Positions 50,818-61,400 of a DNA stretch of 64,000 nt are shown here, piece after piece. This DNA is from Elusimicrobiota bacterium (GTDB lineage Bacteria; Elusimicrobiota; Elusimicrobia; UBA1565; UBA9628): assembly GCA_016218545.1 (NCBI GenBank), contig JACRDQ010000030.1, positions 186,001 through 250,000 of the forward strand, written 5' to 3'. The number at the start of each line of letters is the position of its first letter. Positions within the stretch are counted from its first letter, which is position 1. The notes beneath the pieces are model-generated. The model did no database searches, was not told the DNA's origin, and saw nothing but the letters and a program-made list of their open reading frames with translations. The position numbers and the translations under genes were made by a program.

Positions 50818-52320
50818 TTGATCCGACTGGCTGTCGTCTACGGTCTACTGGCCGCGAGCCCAGGCATTCCTGCCGAGGCTGGCGAGGCTACCCGGCTTAC
50901 CGAGTTCTCCGGCGTCGTCCAGGTCAAGTCCCCGAGCGACTTCCAATGGATGCAAGTGGCCAAGGTCCCCATGGACCTGGCTCCCGGCGTCGGCGTCAGG
51001 ACCGGCGTCCGCGGCAAGGCCACGGTCGTCTTCGAGGACGGCACCCGGGTGGAGCTCTCCGCCAACGCCTCTTTCGCCGTCGAGGAAGCCGGCGCCCGGG
51101 GGGTCGGGGTCAGGCTCTTCATGGGCGTGCTGCGCGCCAAGGTCGAGCGGCTCCTCTCGCGCAGATTCTCGGTGCGCACCCCGACCGCGGTCTGCAGCGT
51201 CCGGGGGACCGAGTTCCAGGTCCAGGTCTCCGAGGGCGGGCGCACCAACGTGGACCTCTATAAGGGGCTCCTGGCCGTGGAGGACCAGCGGGGCCAGCAG
51301 ATCCTCCTCAAGGCGGGCCAGCGGCTCGAGGTGGACGGCAGGGGCATCGGCCGGCCCACCCAGGCGCCCGGACAGTCCGGAGCCCGTTCCGGGGGCTTCC
51401 ACGGCGTCATGCGGCGGGAGTTGAGCCTCGAGATGTCCAAGGAGGAGGTCCAGGCCGCGGCCGCCAGGGAGATCAAGCTCGCCGAGTACCAGCAGGGCAA
51501 GGCCCTCACCGACGTCTTCGGCAACCGCGTCCGCGTCGAGGAGTACGTGATGCGGCCCCAGAACGACCAGTTCAAATTCGTGGTCTTGAACGAGCGCCAG
51601 GACCGCTTCGACTACTTCTATTACCTCGGCACCTTCAACAAGGACCTTCCCAGGGACCTCTCCGTCGCCCTCCGTCAGATGAGCGGGGGGGCGGACACCG
51701 CCCCGGAGTACTACCTCAAGGCGTTCGAGACCGGCCGGTCGAACACCAAGGATTCGATGGTCGAGGTCGCCCAAGGCGGGCACCAGGTGGACGTCAACAA
51801 CAACCTGAGCGCCTCGGACAACGTCGCCAGCCTGTACAACCCGGCGACCGACGACTTCGAGGACGTGTCCGGCCGCTCCGTCTACCAGACGATCTTCGAC
51901 GACTACGGCTTCTACATCAACGGCAACCTCAAGTACGGCTGGTCGGGCACGGACATCGACAACTACGACGCGGCCACCGCGGCCACGGTCAGCGACCCCA
52001 TCACCGGCGCGGCCCTGGCGGGCGCGCTCCCCAACCGCACCGTCTCCTCGGTGTGGCCCGAGGCCGACAAGCTGCACCAGGAGATCTACGAGTCCTACTC
52101 CGACGGGACGTTCACCAAGTGGGACAACTACATCATGGGCGACGACGGCAAGGTCGCGTCGTTCGCAGATTTCAACGGCGTCCGTTCCGGGTCGGACTAC
52201 AAGGACAGGCTCCTGAGGTTCAACTACGAGCAGGTCATCACGGCCACGGAGTTCGAGGGCCGCAAGATCGACATCGTCGTCGAACCCAAGATCCTCATCC
52301 AGTCCGGGCTGATCCAGTGA
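50818..52320 (+). CDS. Secreted FecR-domain protein of cluster B
   Basis: The 500-residue paralogue of the 26341 protein opens with a signal peptide read from a TTG at 50818 (MIRLAVVYGLLAASPGIPAEAG). The FecR core is at about residues 115-135 (FSVRTPTAVCSVRGTEFQVQV). The C-terminal unknown domain shares DRFDYFYYLGTFNKDLPRDL and ends ILIQSGLIQ, like its partner. No ATG lies in frame that keeps the signal peptide, and a GAGG 11 bases upstream supports the TTG. It is followed 28 bases later by the barrel gene. It presumably has the same role as its paralogue in the other cluster. Confidence 0.75.
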   Translation: MIRLAVVYGLLAASPGIPAEAGEATRLTEFSGVVQVKSPSDFQWMQVAKVPMDLAPGVGVRTGVRGKATVVFEDGTRVELSANASFAVEEAGARGVGVRLFMGVLRAKVERLLSRRFSVRTPTAVCSVRGTEFQVQVSEGGRTNVDLYKGLLAVEDQRGQQILLKAGQRLEVDGRGIGRPTQAPGQSGARSGGFHGVMRRELSLEMSKEEVQAAAAREIKLAEYQQGKALTDVFGNRVRVEEYVMRPQNDQFKFVVLNERQDRFDYFYYLGTFNKDLPRDLSVALRQMSGGADTAPEYYLKAFETGRSNTKDSMVEVAQGGHQVDVNNNLSASDNVASLYNPATDDFEDVSGRSVYQTIFDDYGFYINGNLKYGWSGTDIDNYDAATAATVSDPITGAALAGALPNRTVSSVWPEADKLHQEIYESYSDGTFTKWDNYIMGDDGKVASFADFNGVRSGSDYKDRLLRFNYEQVITATEFEGRKIDIVVEPKILIQSGLIQ

Positions 52321-52348
52321 CGTCGTCGTGCCGCGCAAGCGTGACAGC

Positions 52349-53590
52349 ATGAAGACATCATCGCGCGTCGTGTTCTGGCTCTTCGCCATGGCCATGGGAG
52401 CGGCTCCAAGCCGCGCAGTCGAGGTGAGTCCTCTCTTCAACTTCCAGGTGATGGGGGGGCAGTATTTCTTCAAGGACGAGCGGGGCGGCCTGACCGGCAA
52501 CGCCCAGGCTCTCCTCGCTCCTGCGTTGAGGTTCGACGAGCGCTGGGCCCTTCTCCCGAGTTTGAGCTCCTCCTACCAGGGGACCAAGCAGGTCGTGGAC
52601 CTCGTGGGCTCGGGGAGCGTCTTCCAGGAGCAGATGGACCACCGGACCGGCTTGAAGCTCGTCATGACTCCCGGAGGCCCGGATGGCCGTTGGAGGCTCA
52701 AGCCCAGCGTGAGCGCCAAGTGGGAACTCCTCAAGGAGACCAAGGACGAGGAATGGACCGAGGGCCTCTTCGACTACTATAAGCTGAGCGGGGGGGTCGA
52801 GGCCGAGTACCTCTACGGGGACCCCTATTCCCTGAGGTTCGGGTTCGACTATTTCCAGACGTGGTTCCCCAACTACTCCAGCCTCGAGTCCCAGGCTGCC
52901 ATGACCGTCAACGGGCTCTCGCGCTCGGCCGAGCTCGTGGGCGATTTCGTGCTCGACACCCGGAACTACTCCATCTTCGCGAGCATGGACGGTCCCATCA
53001 GCGACCGCGTCATCCTGGAGGGCAGCGCCGCCTGCGTGTATCAGGATTTCTACAACCAGCCCGTGATCGATGACGCGGGCCAGCTGACCGCCAAGCTCAG
53101 GGAGGACATCTACACTTCCGTGGGCCTGGGCGTGCGCCTTCCCGCGCGCCTCGACCGCAGGCTGCGCCTGCTGGGGAGCCTTGACGTGGGCCTGGCGTAC
53201 AACTCCTCGGACCAGAACAGCTTCGACGCCCAGCGCGTGAAGTTCATGGGCTTCTATTACAACTATTCCGAGGTCAAGGCGGGCCCGGCCCTGAGGTTCT
53301 ACATCGGAGACGAGGAGAAGCCGGTCCTCCTTTCCGTGTCCGGCCTGTGGACCATGCGGCACTACCCGCATCGGTCCCAGCAGGACGACAAGGGCACCTA
53401 CGGGACCGACCCCGTGGAGACCCATTCCTACACGGCCTCGACGTCCCTCTCCTATCCCATGACCGAGCAATTCAGCCTCCTTTTCAATTTTCAATACGGG
53501 GAATCCCTCTCTAACCAGAAGTATGAGGAGTATTACTCCTATAATTACACGGTGAAGAACTACTTGTTCGGTTTCAAGTACGAGTACTAG
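52349..53590 (+). CDS. Probable outer-membrane beta-barrel protein of cluster B
   Basis: The 413-residue paralogue of the 27941 protein has a signal peptide (about residues 1-22, MKTSSRVVFWLFAMAMGAA). It shares the early pattern FQVMGGQYFFKDE with GGQYFLKGTN of the other copy. Both also share EQMDHR/QQMDHR, EGLFDYYKL/EGLFDYDKL, FPNYSSLESQ/FPNYESLESQ and an aromatic last strand (NYLFGFKYEY). The ATG at 52349 is chosen for the signal peptide, and a GTG at 52328 is an alternative. It probably sits in the outer membrane and acts with the FecR-domain protein encoded before it. Confidence 0.7.
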   Translation: MKTSSRVVFWLFAMAMGAAPSRAVEVSPLFNFQVMGGQYFFKDERGGLTGNAQALLAPALRFDERWALLPSLSSSYQGTKQVVDLVGSGSVFQEQMDHRTGLKLVMTPGGPDGRWRLKPSVSAKWELLKETKDEEWTEGLFDYYKLSGGVEAEYLYGDPYSLRFGFDYFQTWFPNYSSLESQAAMTVNGLSRSAELVGDFVLDTRNYSIFASMDGPISDRVILEGSAACVYQDFYNQPVIDDAGQLTAKLREDIYTSVGLGVRLPARLDRRLRLLGSLDVGLAYNSSDQNSFDAQRVKFMGFYYNYSEVKAGPALRFYIGDEEKPVLLSVSGLWTMRHYPHRSQQDDKGTYGTDPVETHSYTASTSLSYPMTEQFSLLFNFQYGESLSNQKYEEYYSYNYTVKNYLFGFKYEY

Positions 53591-53599
53591 GAGAGCTTT

Positions 53600-55387
53600 A
53601 TGATGCCACTGAAACGGACGTTGGGAATCCTCGGAACCCTCTGCCTGCTCGCGGCCCCGAGCGCGTGGGCCGGGGCCCCGGACCTGATCTCCTACCAGGG
53701 CAGGCTCCAGGAGAACGGCGCTTTGGTCACCGGGCCGAGGGACGTCGAGATCAGGCTCTGCGACCAGGTCGGGACCTGCTATTCGACCGGGGTCCAGGCA
53801 GTCCAGGTCAACTACGGGATCTTCCGCACCACCTTCACCACCGCGGCCCTCCCCCCCGGGGCCCTGGCGAGCGGGTCCTGGTTCATCGAAGTGGGCGTCA
53901 ACGGGAACTACCTCTCGCCTCGGGAACAGCTCTCCAGCACCCCCTACGCCCTGATGGCCTCCAGCGTGCCTTCTTCCGGAATCGAGTTCAATCCCGCCGG
54001 TCCCATGACCGCGCTGGGCTACCAGGCCGGGATCGCTAACACGGGCTTGAACAACACCTTCCTGGGCTACAGGGCGGGCTACTCCAACACCGCGGCCTCG
54101 GACAACGCCTTCTTCGGCCACATGGCCGGTCAGGCCACGACGGTAGGCAACGCGAACTCCTTCCTGGGCGCCCTGGCCGGACGCAGCAACCTGGACGGGA
54201 ATGGGGGGACCTTCCTCGGCAGCGGCGCGGGGTTCTCCAACACCGGCGGCGATGCCAACACCTTCGTCGGCTATCAGGCCGGCTACGACAACACCTTGGG
54301 CAATAACGGGACGTTCGTCGGCCACAACAGCGGACAGAACAACATCACCGGAGGGAACAACGCGTTCATCGGTCAGGCGGCCGGATACACGAACACGTCC
54401 GGGAGCGACAACTCCTATCTCGGCTTCCAGGCCGGCTACGGAGGCTCAGCGGGCAACAGCAACTCCATGGTGGGTTACCGCGCGGGCTTCAACAGCGCGG
54501 CCAGCAGCGACACGTTCATCGGCTTCATGTCCGGGTACTCCAACACGACGGGGCTCGGCAACACCTACCTGGGCAGCCAGGCAGGCTTCTCGAACCTCTC
54601 CGGCAGCGGGAACCTTTTCCTCGGCTATCAGGCCGGATACAGCGAGGTTGGCTCGGACAAGCTCTACATTGACAACTCGGGCACACCCGCGCCCCTGATC
54701 TGGGGAGACTTCGGCACGGACGTCGTGGTCGTCAACGGCAGCCTGCAGGTCCAGGCGCCGGTCGGCGTCACCACGGCAGGCTTGTTCTCGGCTCCGATGG
54801 ACGCGGCCGTCACGATACGCTCCAACGCTGGGAGCGAACGTGCGACCCGGCTCAATTTCGACTCTTGGTCGAACGGGCAGGCCGGCATGCGGAGCATGGG
54901 CAGCCTGGGATTCGTCCCTGCCGGCCATCTGACCTTCGAGACGTCGAATGACGGGAACGCCTCCGGGACGGAGAGGATGCGGATCTCGGCTGTCGGGAAC
55001 GTGGGCATCGGGACCGTGAATCCCGCCAGCCGTCTGGACCTGGGAGGAGGGTGCATGACGGGCAGCGTCTGCTCGGACGCCAGGCTCAAGAGGGACATCC
55101 AGCCGCTGGCCGAGGACGGCTCGTACCTGGAGAGGGTGCTGCGGCTTCAGGGCGCGAGTTTCGAGTGGACCAATCTTGGCGACGGCAAGCGCTACGTCGG
55201 CCTGATCGCGCAGGACGTCGAGAAGGTCCTGCCCGAGGTCGTGATGACCTCCAATTCCAACGATGAGCAGAAGGGGCTCTCGTGCACCGGCCTGGATGCG
55301 GTGCTCATCGAGGCCGTCAAGGAGCAGCAGCGCCAGATCGAGAGTCTCAAGGCCGAGGTGCAGGCGCTCAAGGATGGCGTGCGCTAA
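53600..55387 (+). CDS. Secreted protein with NTFLGYQAGY repeats and a peptidase-S74 intramolecular chaperone
   Basis: The 595-residue protein has a signal peptide (about residues 1-24) and a beta domain. About a dozen 20-26-residue repeats of the type 'N-T-F-L-G-Y-Q-A-G-Y' follow (about residues 140-350). A 'VGIGTVNPASRLDL' segment leads to the C-terminal peptidase S74 domain (from about residue 490). The catalytic pair is S492 and K497 in SDARLKRDI. In phage tail spikes and endosialidases this domain helps trimer folding and then cuts itself off. The C-terminal end is a coiled coil (EAVKEQQRQIESLKAEVQAL). Such proteins are also common as cell-surface proteins in diderm bacteria. No phage genes are near. 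GGAG precedes the ATG. There is no counterpart in cluster A. Confidence 0.85.
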   Translation: MMPLKRTLGILGTLCLLAAPSAWAGAPDLISYQGRLQENGALVTGPRDVEIRLCDQVGTCYSTGVQAVQVNYGIFRTTFTTAALPPGALASGSWFIEVGVNGNYLSPREQLSSTPYALMASSVPSSGIEFNPAGPMTALGYQAGIANTGLNNTFLGYRAGYSNTAASDNAFFGHMAGQATTVGNANSFLGALAGRSNLDGNGGTFLGSGAGFSNTGGDANTFVGYQAGYDNTLGNNGTFVGHNSGQNNITGGNNAFIGQAAGYTNTSGSDNSYLGFQAGYGGSAGNSNSMVGYRAGFNSAASSDTFIGFMSGYSNTTGLGNTYLGSQAGFSNLSGSGNLFLGYQAGYSEVGSDKLYIDNSGTPAPLIWGDFGTDVVVVNGSLQVQAPVGVTTAGLFSAPMDAAVTIRSNAGSERATRLNFDSWSNGQAGMRSMGSLGFVPAGHLTFETSNDGNASGTERMRISAVGNVGIGTVNPASRLDLGGGCMTGSVCSDARLKRDIQPLAEDGSYLERVLRLQGASFEWTNLGDGKRYVGLIAQDVEKVLPEVVMTSNSNDEQKGLSCTGLDAVLIEAVKEQQRQIESLKAEVQALKDGVR

Positions 55388-55424
55388 GACGACGGGCCGA
55401 GTCGTCGATGCCGGTGAGTAGAGG

Positions 55425-58400
55425 ATGATGAGCGCGAGGATGGCGCGAGCGGGCTGGACAGCGCGGGTCGCAGCCGCGCTGTCGGTCCTGGTTTGCCTGG
55501 CGGGCCCTGCCCTGGCCGCCGGGCAGAAGGACTATGTGCCCGCAGGCATCAGGATCATCGACGACGTCAACGGCATGGCCGGAGCCGGCGCCGCCATGTC
55601 GGTCACGGCCGGGCCGGTGGTCTATGAAGCGGCAGGCGGGGCCGGCCAGACCGCGACCGGGAAGATGCTCGGAGCCGGCGGGCTCAAGGTGGAGGGAGGG
55701 TTCTTCTCCTTCATGGCCATCACTCCCGGGGTGGCCATCGACATCGCCAACAACGGGGTGCTCGCCACCGTGAACGGCTCGCTTTCCGGCATGGCCTCGG
55801 ACCCGGTGGCCGTGACCTCGGTGACCGTGACTTTCCAGCGGAAGGCCGCCGGTGCGGACACGGGCCCCTACTACGACTGGGCCGGCGCGGATTTCATCTC
55901 CGGGGTGCCCGTATCCACGGCCGCCGTGCTCACGGCCGGCCAATACGCCCCGTCCACGGCCTGGCGGGTGGGCATGCCCGATTCCGAGCTCATGAATTTC
56001 ACGAGCTATTTCCTCCGGGTCGAAGTGATGAACACCAGCGGCGTGACCATGGTGGCCGAGTCCACCTTCGTCTTCAATGCCAGCATGCTGTCGAATCCGG
56101 CCGCCGACGGAGAGGGCCGGGCCGTGCTCTCCACCGACTCCGTCGTAGGCTGCCAATCCGTCACCTCCACGATCGCGTTCACGGTCGGAGCCTCGGGGCT
56201 GTCTCCGGGAGCCAAGATCGCGGTGCGCATCCCCAACGGCTGGACCAGCCCGGACGGCTGGGCCGACATCCCCAGCCATCCCATGCCCCTGCCCCCTGCG
56301 GGCACCGTGTACGTGGAGTCTCCGGTCCCCTACGCCCTGGAGCTCAATCCGCCGAGGGCGGACGATACGGTCCTGGGCGGGAACTGGATCCTCTACACCC
56401 CCAGCGGGCCCCTGGCCCCGGGGCAGAATGTGTATTTCGTCTACAAGGGCTTCCCTCCACCCGGGGCGCTCGCCGGACAGAAACACGTGTACACCGTGCT
56501 GTCCAGGGGTGCCTTGATCGGGAACCTGGTCTCCATCGCCACCTCGCCCGTGATGATGCCGCTCGCCGCGGGCGCTCCTGCGAGGCTCGCCTTCTCCCCG
56601 GCGGACCCCATCACCCTGGGGAGGCTCCAGTCCTCTCCCACCATGCAGCTGGTGCTCACCGACGCGTGCGGGACCTCGACCGTCACCGGGTCCGGCTTTA
56701 CGGCCTCCCTTTCCGCGGGCAAGGAGCTGGAGCTCGACCCCAGCGCCACGTTCTATGCCTCGGCCGGGGGGCAGATCTCGGGGGTGACCTTCGCGCCCGG
56801 CGCCGGGACCGGGGTCCCGGATTTCTTCTTCAAGACCTCCACCTCGGGCGTGGTCTATGAGATGCTCCGGGCCACGGCCACCCTGCCTTCCGGGGTCAGG
56901 ACGCAGGCGTACAAGTTCGCCTCCGTCCGGGACCTGGCCGTCAGCCTCAGCGGGGTCTCCGTGGACACGGGGACTCTCGCGCCGGGCTTGCGCACGGCCA
57001 CCATGACCGGCTCCGGGTTCGATGCCCCGGCGTTCATCAACTTCGGGCTCAACGCTCCGGACGCGCGCTGGGAGGTGCTGGTCTCGCCCGACCCTGCGGC
57101 CTACTCCAACCCGGTCTTCCAGCGCCAGGGCATGGGCTCCTCGGGCAGGACGGTCGCCTGGAACTGGATCAATGAGAGGCTCTATCCTCCCCGAGCGGCG
57201 CTCCCGGGCGAGTATTTCGTGCGGATCCTGGTGGAGGGTGGCGTGGTGGTGGACACGACCACGCGGCTCTACATCGACCGGAGCGCCAGCATCCTGGGCG
57301 CGCTTGGGCTCGGAGGAGCAGGGGCGCACGTGAGCGCGAGCGGTCCAGGCGCCAATTACGGCAACTTCGCCGAGGCCGACGCTGCCGGGAACTTCCGGGT
57401 CTACGGCCTGGAGAACGGCAGAGCCTACAACATCACGGCCTCGACCAAGGTGAAGACCGGGCAAGGCCAGTTCATGACCCTCTCCGCGAACTCCCTCGAC
57501 GTCACCGCCTCCTATGCAGGGACGAATGTCGGAGCCGTTTCCCTCCCGGTCCCCGGCTTTCTGAGGGTCTCGGTCGGCATCCCCGTGCCCGCTCCCAAGG
57601 AGATCCTGGGCCTGGTGCGCGCCAGGAGTTCCGACCTGACGCGCGAGGCCTTGGGCACCATCCATTTCAGCACCGGGCTGGCCAGCTCCGATGACGGGGC
57701 CGTGAGCTTCGGCGGGACGGCCAGCACCTGGACCGTGCTGGGCCTTGCGCCGGGTACCTACGACCTCGATGTCGAGGTCAGCCAATTGGGACTCTCCACC
57801 CGTGTCGCGGGCGTCGTGGTCTCGGCCGGAGCCAGGACGGATTCGGTCATCGCGCTCCAGAAGAGAGCGAACGTCTACGGCCTGGCGGTCCTGCCCACGA
57901 CCACGACCTTCGGGACCTGGGTGTCGGTCCAGGCCACGGCGTGGGGGGCGAGGTATCCGACGGTCTTCGGCGGCTCCTTCGTCCCGGGTGTCCGGCCCGG
58001 CGTCGACCCGACGAGCTCGACCTTCGTGCTCTTCGGCCTCGACCCCGGGTCGTGGACGGTCCGGGCCCAGGCCCCCGGTTTCGTGGCAGGCTCGAGCGTG
58101 GTCCTGGTAACCGGGAACACGGACATCGGGACGCACCTGCCCGGCGCCTTCGACCTCGCACTTTCCTCGGCCGGCGTGGTCAGGGGCACGGTGACGGTGA
58201 CCGGGAACACCATGGCCGTCTCCAGCGCGGAGGGCGAGGGGAGCGACGCCTTCACCGTGTTCGTGGACGCCTATGACCCCGTCACCTTTTCCAGGGCCTC
58301 CACCAGGGTCCGCCTCCCCAAGCGGCCGACCGCTACTTCGAGCACCTTCACGGTCGCGGGCCTGGAGAACGGCTCCTGGATCTTGACGAGCAGGGTGCAG

Positions 58401-61400
58401 GGATTCTCCGAAGGCCGCCAGGTCGTGACCGTGGCGGGCGGAATCGGCACGGCCAGCCTGAGGATGGTCGCCAACGACGCCAGGCTCCACGCCACGGTGC
58501 TCCTGCCCGGCGGGCCGCATGCCCCGTCCGAGTTCAAGAAGGTCTCCCTCTTCCTGCGGACCCCGGAGAGCGGGGCCTTCCTGCTTGGCGACATGACCGC
58601 CGGGACCACGGTGCAGTACGGGGCGACGAGCGCTGTCTGGCAATCTTCCCCGATGGCTCCGGGCCAGTACGCCATCGAGGCGGCCTACTCCGGCACCGGG
58701 GCCCACCAGAAGGTCGAGGTGGCGCTCGCCGACAAGGCCACGGCCTATGCCACGCTGGACCTCAGGGGTCCGGGCTATGTCGTGACCGGGGTCGCGTCCC
58801 TGGCCGGGAACGTGCAGTTCTCCCTGGGGGACTACGCGGTGTCCGCGAGCTCCATCGCCGGCCTGCTCAACCTGGCCCCTCCCACGAGCTACTGCCTCTT
58901 GGGCAGGGACATCCCCATCAGCGTGCCCGCGGCGCACATGGAGCTCCTCCCCTTGGACCCCATGACCGGTGCGTCCTTGAGCGGCCCCCTCCAGCCCTCC
59001 ACCAGCGCGACGAGCTCCTGCTCCAAGGTGGACCTTGACCCCTCGCTGGCTGCCGGGACCGCGAATCCCCTGAGAGGGTATGTCTCGGCCTTCGCCGCCG
59101 ACGGGACCTACATCTTCCAGAACGTCCCGCCGGGCACCTACGCCCTGCGCAACTACGCGGATCTCGACCTCAACCCGGGTAACGGCAACGAGATGCCCCA
59201 GATCCACAGGGTCTTCCAGGTCTCTGGGAGCACGACCCTGGCCGCGTTCAAGATCGACGTGGGGGCATCCATCTCGGGGATGGTGCGCCTGCCGGCCCAG
59301 ACCCTGGCGAGCAGGAGCATGCTCGTCGAGCTCCTCGACTACGCAGGCAACAAGGTCCAATCCATGGCCGTGGGCTTCAACAACTCCGACGCTGCCCCTT
59401 ACCGCTTCGAGAAGCTTCCCGAGGGCAACTACACGGTCGCGGTCCGGGACCTCGACATCCCCAAGGTCTTCGGCGCCATGCCGAAGTCCGTCAAGCTCTC
59501 CGGAGCGAGCCTCGTCGACCAGGACGTGCGGGTCCAGCGGACCGGCATCATCAAGGGCAAGATCGCGCTCCAGACCAGGCTTGCGGACGGCGCCACCGGT
59601 CCGTTCCTGCTGGTCTCCAACAACAGCCTCCACCTCTTGCCCACGGGCTTCAAGGTCGAGGCCAAGGCCAATCCATGGTTCCAGGGCGGCCTGGGCGAGG
59701 CCCGCGGCAGGATGTGCGGGCAGTGGGCCTGCGGCTTGGAGCTCGACGGCAACGACCAGTTCGTGGCGGAAGACCTCCTGCCCGGGACCTATGAGCTCAA
59801 GCTCTGGAGCTACAACTCCGCGGAGAACCTGCGCAGCGGCGGCATGGCCCTCGTTCCCATGGTCCTGCCGAGCGTCAAGGTCGAGGAAGGCCGGCTCACG
59901 GACGTGGGGATCGTCAACGTCCTCTCTGCGGTCCAGCTCCGGGGCACGGTCCGCTCCGCGGGCGGGACGCCCCTGCCCAACATACGGGTGGTGGCGCGCG
60001 CCGCCAAGCGGGAGGGCGGCAGGGACCAGGAGGCCGAGAGCTACGCGGTCACGGACCAGAACGGCGCCTACACCCTCTTCGGCATCGACCCCGTGGTCCG
60101 GTACTACGACGTCTACGGCGCCATGAGGCCGTGGATCGAGACCGAGGGGTCCTACCTTCCTCCTTACGAGCAGACTATCATCAAGTCCGTGGACGTGAGC
60201 TCCACCACGGAGGTCGATTTCGCGCTGGCCCTCGCCCCCTACAGCGTGTCGGGGAGGGTGACGGCCTCGGGGGGCCCGGGCCTGAGCGTGCAGTTCGACA
60301 TGGGCCAGATCGTGCCCGGCGCCAGGGTCTACGTCCAGAAGGTGGGGGTCATCCCGACGAAGAACCCGGTGGCCGACATCGAGGTCTACACGGACGCCGA
60401 GGGCTATTTCGAGGCACCGGCCCTGACGGCCGGGACCTATCGGCTCACGATCGCGTCGCTCAACTACGGCTCGAGGTCCATGCTGGTGACGGTCGAGGAC
60501 TCCTCAGTGGACCTGGGCAGCCTGGCCCTGTCTCTGGGCGGGAGCCTGTCGGGCTCCATCAAGAAGCCCGACGGCTCCAGCCCCAGCCAGGACGAGGTCC
60601 AGATGGTCGTGGCGGCCAACTCCGACATGTCGGAGATACTGTTCGGGACCATGGTCAAGGACGAGACCGCCAAGACCGTCAGCGACTACTCCATCAGCGG
60701 CTTCAAGCCCGGGGTCGCCTATACCCTGGTGCTCGTCGACGACAAGGAGAACCTGGTGACCCCGCGCGAGGCGAGCTACCTGGTCTTTGCCTCCTCCTCG
60801 GAGAGCCGGGGCCTGGACCTCGTCTACCGCGCGCCCAGACCCAAGGTCTTCTCCAAGGCCCGCCGCGTCGGAGACAGGTTCAAGGTCGAGATGGCCGTGA
60901 CCCAGCCGCTGAGGCAGAAGAAGGTCTCCGACGACGACTACGCCTCCATCCTGACCACCTACTCCGCTCGCGGGACCCTGTCGGACTTCGAGCTCTCCGG
61001 CGACCGTACCCGGCTCTCCGCAGTCTACACTCCCGGTGTGGCGGAGTCGAGCTTCACCTTGCGCCTGGTCGGACGCAGCATCGTGGCGGACCCCGATTCT
61101 CTCGACCTCGGAGAGCCGGAATTCGAGCTCACGAGCGTGGCCACCTTCTACGCCGGCATCGACGGCATGCACCAGAACCAGCTCGGCAACATCTGGGGCG
61201 GCAACCTCCTCATCGAGGGAGACCAGGGCAGGGTCACCCTGCCCAGCGGCGCCTTCGGCGTGGACGTCTCCTCCAGCGTCCAGATCGCGCTCAACATCTC
61301 CTCGGAGTCACTGTCGAAGCTCGGGGTCTCCGGGATGAAGGCGGGCAGGATGATGCGCTTTGCGCCGTCCGCCTATCCCGCGGAGCTGATGAAGGCCATG

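Noticed and set aside
53600..55387. Prophage tail fibre
   Set aside because: The S74 domain is phage-like, but a signal peptide is present and there is no other phage gene around.
55368..59633. Long open frame on the minus strand (about 1420 codons) opposite the 2207-aa gene
   Set aside because: It is a GC-rich shadow. The amino-acid make-up is rich in Arg, Gly, Pro and His with no domain pattern, while the plus frame has a signal peptide and recognisable repeats.
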